From Dyella sp. ASV21 (GTDB taxonomy: Bacteria; Pseudomonadota; Gammaproteobacteria; Xanthomonadales; Rhodanobacteraceae), in the NCBI RefSeq assembly GCF_016428975.1, contig NZ_JAELTT010000003.1, positions 1-64,000 on the forward strand: DNA of 64,000 nt, given 5' to 3'. Positions 61,501 to 64,000 of this stretch are shown piece after piece. Under the pieces are notes generated by a model. That model had not been told where the DNA came from and did no database searches. It was given only the letters and a program-made list of their open reading frames with translations. The translations under genes were made by a program, and so were the position numbers. The first letter of the stretch is position 1. Each line of letters begins with the position of its first letter.

Positions 61501-61706
61501 GTGACCATCGCCGCGCCATACAGCTCGACCATGCGCAGGGTGCCCTGCACTTGGTGAAGGCTGTCGGCACAGGAGCGCATGGCATCCCGGTTGCCCGGGT
61601 TGTCGACATAGGACTCCAACGCCTCGCGGGCGAGCGCCAGCGTCTCGTCGAGTTCTGGCTTGACCCACTGGAGAGTGGTGAAATCGATGTGGTCTTGAAG
61701 TCTCAT
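55509..61706 (-). CDS. pilL: Hybrid chemosensory kinase PilL/ChpA with multiple Hpt domains, CheA core and receiver
   Basis: This 2065-residue CheA-type kinase is the hub of twitching-motility signalling. At least five Hpt-type H-x3-G motifs are visible: LHQVQG (His51), CHTVAG (about 208), FHTLKG (about 732), VHTLHG (about 920) and LHTLKG (about 1332). Other Hpt-like repeats have lost the histidine. Acidic linkers rich in Ala, Glu and Val separate them, especially residues 1040-1280. The kinase core has HMLRNAVAHGIES (about 1645) and VTDDGRGLDREA. A CheW-like domain (about 1770-1900) and a receiver with MLLDIEMPRMDG (about 1988) end the protein. The start at 61706 has an AGAGGGG Shine-Dalgarno. 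Confidence 0.95.
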   Translation of the reverse strand: MRLQDHIDFTTLQWVKPELDETLALAREALESYVDNPGNRDAMRSCADSLHQVQGTLRMVELYGAAMVTEEMETLAISLLEDHIANREDAYAALMRGLMQLPDYLERLSGGHRDVPVVLLPLLNELRSSRGQQALHESALFTPNLEVALPPQAPMAQPDMSSERLRGDIATLRLRFQQQLLSWFRGQGNDQQLSGMIQTLDAITARCHTVAGRRLWWIAAGVLEGVQHGALRQQATDVRQLIGKVDRSIRQLVDQGEASLRGSDADELARKLLYVVGQVRQGSPRMDLLRETYALDNLLPDASEVEHARGSMSGHNRALLDSVAKALKDDLLRVKESLDLFLRQTDADPTQLASQSEVLERVGDTLGMLALGVPRRVVNEQRRVLDEIATRVRAPDEELLLDVAGALLYVEASLDDHIESLGADEEISVETPVNMLPRSEARHILATLMHEATANTAKVKEAIVAYVESGWQPRQLADVGPLMDEVAGAMRMLSAPRPAELAEGIGRFVSNELLVDRRVPSTAQMDHLADALAALEYYLEAAREHRGGLEHILDVAEHSLSTLGYWPPPAARAFDPEELDEAPEHIAKAADAALAAALANQPELSESVSLAHGDDLSGLIVGDSQTPHAEAHEISGLRLADSVHMTPQEALQGEDSDWVEIEEEIFEQVPVAGSTQAEAGFHTSTAGIDDDIREIFLEEMQEEIDNLHAARRTWLADPQQLDALMPLRRSFHTLKGSGRLVGASLLGEFAWKVENMLNRVLDQSVPPHEGVQALVSVAVDALPQLRAALMGQGTVTAPIAAIMETAERLASGQEDARVADLASADMETVRRIVRRRVPRSEVVAAAIPAASLADIETTPTHTAPVAHEAIAEPVLPPIDPVLLEILRSEVAQYLQTIRTTINRVDGELRVDDGLLRAVHTLHGAIAMVDIPLLSQLLSPLESLLKRLRAASTPLSVEGVHLLGQSADAVDYVMGQFDVPSPQLPDLDNLIRRLAELRDSQPEPQVAHVLFEAHADELDDVAAPRNDAEHEDMLAASLDAALSDASGHAQETESEAASASDASIDSYTDELLAALGEFDLDAHLPSGEQVHAAEQDHAFTPVLSSDEEKDFAAIYAELLDEAEPTAAVTPVGTEEPLASVVEHDLAFHAEAPTAPADAVEEPSPVEHAGGEPAVAAPVEESMTRDVADDALAVYEATADEHEVAKPEIIEHAVHDELAHHVAEEPVIEVTAPVEHELPVNEPVVEHVADEAVEPVAAAPDVVDAAPATEHAHVEAAGEDEHLLLPHQIDPDLLEIFIEEAREILDHSDGVLAQWRVAPTAIEHVAELQRDLHTLKGGARIAGMVPVGDLTHAIETALEKPLHADSPHVGELIAALEAGFDTLHGLIQRVSQGHGVPYPQAMIDRFTAMAGESTATPSAEPVSATVVPFPERVKLPELLPEERDEPLSAPQEQIRVRAELLDTLVNHAGEVAIYRSRLEQQVAGYRFNLVELDQTVQRLRSQLRMMEIETEAQIIARFQREHREAGISVFDPLELDRFSQLQQYSRALAESVSDLVSIQGMLDELTRQAETLLIQQSRVSSELQDGLLRTRMLPFDTMVPNLRRTLRQAAQEEGKNAQLFVEGAHGEMDRNLLDRIKAPFEHMLRNAVAHGIESPADRRKAGKPDEGVVRIRVAREATEVVVRVTDDGRGLDREAIRKRGVERGLIRTDAKLSDDQVLALITQPGFSTASTVTQLAGRGVGMDVVANEIKQLGGALSIESKAGEGTTFVLRLPFTLAVTQAILVRMGESSFAIPMTSVQGVARISPAELIERMADAEPSFPYGGDDYSIHDLSELLGLPSSHANDEEQLPLLLTRSGDLRAAIRIDAVIGSREIVVKSVGPQISSVPGILGATIMGDGSVLIILDLAPLVRHGITRRLQRLEEGLSAVQVPVVEETRVRPLVMVVDDSITMRKVTGRVLERHEYEVSTAKDGVDALEKLHERVPDLMLLDIEMPRMDGYELATHMKADARLRDVPIIMITSRTGDKHRQRAFDIGVDRYLGKPYQEADLLVQISEVLEQRALESLNG

Positions 61707-61779
61707 GCGCCCCTCTCTGCGGCCACGTAACGGTTTGTCACGCAACCGTCGAGGTTGCCCTCTGTGAAAGCGTTATGTT

Positions 61780-63810
61780 TCAGCCCGGCAGCTTAAAGTG
61801 CGCCACCGAGCGCCGCAGGTCGCTCGCCAGCTGGGCCAGGTAGCCGATCGAGTCGGCCGTCTGGCTCGCGCCCTGCGAGGTCTGCGAGGTGATTTCCTGA
61901 ATCGCGTTCATCGACGCCGAAATGTCCGTCGCGGCGCTGGATTGCTGGCGCGCCTGCGTGGAGATGTTCTGAATCAGCGCCGACAAGTCGTGCGATACGC
62001 GTTCGATGTCGCCCAGCGCGCTACCGGCGTCTTCCGCCAGGCGGGCACCGGCCACCACTTCGGCGGTGGTCTGCTCCATCGAGTTCACCGCTTCGTTGGT
62101 ATCGGACTGAATGGTTTGCACCAGCGTTTCGATTCGCTTGGTCGCGCTGGCGGAACGTTCCGCGAGGCGCTGCACTTCGTCCGCCACCACCGCGAAGCCG
62201 CGACCCGCTTCACCTGCCGAGGCGGCCTGGATAGCAGCGTTCAAGGCGAGGATGTTGGTCTGCTCGGCAATGTCGTTAATCAGTTCCACGATGGAGCCGA
62301 TTTCCTGCGACGACTCACCCAGGCGCTTGATGCGCTTGGAGGTTTCCTGGATCTGATCGCGAATGGAGTCCATGCCCGAGATGGTTTCGCGCACCACTTC
62401 GGCACCGCGCGAGGCGATTTTCACCGAGCGCTCGGCCACGTCGGCCGACTCGGCGGAGTCCTTGGACACCGTATCCATCAGGCTCGCGATCTGGTTGATC
62501 GCGGTGGTAGCGGTACTGATGCGCTGTGCCTGGTTCTGGGCGGATTCGGCCAGGTGACGCGCAGTGGTCTGCGTTTCCTGCGCCGACGACGACACCTGTT
62601 CGGAGGTCTCGTTGATCGTCGTCACCAGGGTGCGCAGCTCGTCGATGGCGTAGTTCACCGAGTCGGCGATGGCGCCGGTGATGTCCTCCGTCACCGTGGT
62701 CTTGACGGTCAGGTCACCTTCGGCGAGCGAGCCCATTTCATCCAGCAGGCGCATGATGGCCTCCTGGTTACGCTGGTTCAGTTCGGTCGAATCCTGGAAG
62801 CGGCGGCGCTGGTCGGCGATCAGCTGTACCACCAGCACGATCAGGAAGGCGGCCGCGCCGATGGCGCCCAGCACGCCCCACCAGAGGTTGGGGAACAGGC
62901 GGCGGGTCGGCAGCTTGCCGACCTGGTCGGCCAGTTCGTTCGCGCGCAACAGTACGTTCTGCGAGTCCAGCGAAGCCTGGTTGCCGGCCCGCTTCACGTC
63001 GCTGAGGTTGGCGGCTGCGCCAACCAGCTTGCCGACCGGATCCTGCAGGTTGTCCCACTGCGATTGCAGGTCGGTAAGGATCTTGCGCGCGTTGGCATCG
63101 CCCATCGCCCGCACGCCCACTTCGGTATTGCCTTCCAGCAAACCCTTGAGCACCGAACCGTAGAGCTGGCCGTCGCGGGCCAAGCCATCGGCGGCGGGCT
63201 GGGAAGCCTCACCACCCTGCAGCACTTCCTGCACGCGGCGGATCATACGGTCGGCCAGCAACATCTGGCGGGCCGAGGTATAGGTCTGCTCGGCACTGCC
63301 GCCGCGCTGCTGCAGGATGTTGACCACCTGCTCCATGCTGGAATTGAGCAAGGGCAGTTCGCGGCCGAGGGTACCGGCACGCTGCGCCGAGTCCACCACC
63401 AGCGCCTTGTTGGAGAGGATCTTGCCGATATCGGCGTCGAGCTGGCCCCAGGCATTGGTGAGCGCCGCCACAGCGCGACCGGCCGGCGAGGCGTTGTTGT
63501 CGGCATAAGGCTTCATGCCGCCCTTCTCGTCGCCCTTGTTCAGGCGCTGCACCGCCGAATCGATGGCATTGCGGTTGGTCTCGAGCTCCTTGAAGGAGTC
63601 CACGTTACCGTCCGCCGCCTCGAGGGCGTACTTAGCCGTCTGCTGCGACAACACCTGGATCTGCGTGGTGAGACCCACGGCCTGGCTATCCTCGCGGCCC
63701 CTCAACGTGAGCATCACGAAGTCCACACCCGTGAAACCGAACGCGATGACCAGTGCAATGATGAGGCCGGTATAGCCCCGCTCCTTGCCCACGCCCCCTG
63801 TAGTGCTCAT
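61780..63810 (-). CDS. pilJ: Type IV pilus methyl-accepting chemotaxis protein
   Basis: This 676-residue receptor has a first membrane helix near residues 14-35 ([20 protein letters not shown]), a periplasmic region with two PilJ-type helical modules (about 40-305), and a second helix near 310-333. The long cytoplasmic coiled coil has the MCP hairpin tip [19 protein letters not shown] and [19 protein letters not shown]. It signals through PilI to the PilL kinase in response to pilus contact or retraction. The ATG at 63810 has a well-spaced GAGGT; a GTG three codons earlier is the alternative. It is directly followed by pilL, with no pilK gene. Confidence 0.94.
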   Translation of the reverse strand: MSTTGGVGKERGYTGLIIALVIAFGFTGVDFVMLTLRGREDSQAVGLTTQIQVLSQQTAKYALEAADGNVDSFKELETNRNAIDSAVQRLNKGDEKGGMKPYADNNASPAGRAVAALTNAWGQLDADIGKILSNKALVVDSAQRAGTLGRELPLLNSSMEQVVNILQQRGGSAEQTYTSARQMLLADRMIRRVQEVLQGGEASQPAADGLARDGQLYGSVLKGLLEGNTEVGVRAMGDANARKILTDLQSQWDNLQDPVGKLVGAAANLSDVKRAGNQASLDSQNVLLRANELADQVGKLPTRRLFPNLWWGVLGAIGAAAFLIVLVVQLIADQRRRFQDSTELNQRNQEAIMRLLDEMGSLAEGDLTVKTTVTEDITGAIADSVNYAIDELRTLVTTINETSEQVSSSAQETQTTARHLAESAQNQAQRISTATTAINQIASLMDTVSKDSAESADVAERSVKIASRGAEVVRETISGMDSIRDQIQETSKRIKRLGESSQEIGSIVELINDIAEQTNILALNAAIQAASAGEAGRGFAVVADEVQRLAERSASATKRIETLVQTIQSDTNEAVNSMEQTTAEVVAGARLAEDAGSALGDIERVSHDLSALIQNISTQARQQSSAATDISASMNAIQEITSQTSQGASQTADSIGYLAQLASDLRRSVAHFKLPG

Positions 63811-63930
63811 TTCGTTCACCTCGCCCGTGTATCCCCCGCCGCTACTCGCCGGCGAAGGCTTCGGATCATCGCCCTGGTTCCGGCCCCGAACGGCACCGGT
63901 CCTACTGTTTATTCGTGCAACTGTTGCCCG

Positions 63931-64000
63931 TCAGGCAGCGGCCTGACGGAAATCCGGTGCGCGCACCAGCTTGCCCATGCTGAACATGGCCAGGCGCGGT
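63931..64000 (-). CDS. pilI: CheW-like pilus signalling protein PilI, 3' end only
   Basis: Only the last 22 codons are in the window (ending FSMGKLVRAPDFRQAAA). The position directly upstream of pilJ, in the pilI-pilJ-pilL order, identifies it as PilI, the CheW adaptor between PilJ and the kinase. The terminal pattern LxxLVxxPxF is compatible with the C-terminus of PilI/CheW proteins. The stop is at 63933-63931, 120 bases before the pilJ start. Identification rests mainly on context. Confidence 0.65.
   Translation of the reverse strand, partial: PRLAMFSMGKLVRAPDFRQAAA

Overview
The window reads as a chromosomal segment of a high-GC, Gram-negative gammaproteobacterium. Type IV pilus genes in the order pilB-pilC-pilD-coaE, a Pil-Chp chemosensory cluster, an S9 peptidase beside a large TonB-dependent receptor, a Nudix/ThiE-like fusion and a RegB/RegA pair together suggest the order Xanthomonadales (Lysobacterales), most likely Rhodanobacteraceae (Dyella/Rhodanobacter-like). 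This placement is inferred from gene content and order; no database search was run.

Region 1 (1-13747) is a surface-polysaccharide (O-antigen type) locus. It opens with an IS3-family element on the minus strand that has cut a glycosyltransferase gene, leaving only its 3' end. A plus-strand run follows: SAM methyltransferase, AsnB-type amidotransferase, Wzx-like flippase, two GT2 glycosyltransferases, UDP-galactopyranose mutase and a GT4 glycosyltransferase. A minus-strand run meets it tail to tail: DegT-type sugar aminotransferase, polyprenyl-phosphate-type GT2, GT4 and a second methyltransferase. The first 8 kb is visibly richer in A+T than the rest, as expected of a transferred O-antigen block.

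Region 2 (13963-21870) is conserved core: pilB, pilC, pilD and coaE on the plus strand, converging on lgt-thyA-folA-Nudix on the minus strand. Region 3 (22122-27293) holds a secreted S9 peptidase and a TonB-dependent receptor, each followed by a strong terminator. Region 4 (27403-36742) contains a LemA/TPM-domain operon, dgkA, a POT peptide transporter, a RegB/RegA redox two-component pair, an isoaspartyl peptidase and a BlaI/M56-peptidase pair whose 3' end looks frameshifted.

Region 5 (36947-46711) has a fused 3-oxoacid CoA-transferase, an OmpR-type two-component pair, the divergent tesA and ybbA/ybbP-like ABC genes with overlapping start codons, an SLC13-type permease, a GSGD-repeat exported protein and a small exported protein. 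Region 6 (46811-53282) is a tight housekeeping operon (gspN-hisN-nudE-cysQ-mazG), with bioA and rsmE on the other strand. Region 7 (53307-64000) is the Pil-Chp signalling cluster, transcribed pilI-pilJ-pilL/chpA-chpB-chpC. It lacks a pilK methyltransferase at the usual place, and its CheB-like protein lacks the catalytic serine.

The genes share two themes: building and sensing the cell surface (polysaccharide, type IV pili, chemosensory control, outer-membrane uptake), and core metabolism. I found no CRISPR array, prophage, rRNA or tRNA gene. No gap between genes exceeds 300 bases. I did not see a clearly novel multi-gene system. The most unusual items are the remodelled Pil-Chp adaptation arm, the frameshifted M56 peptidase tail and the paired BlaI-type palindromes.
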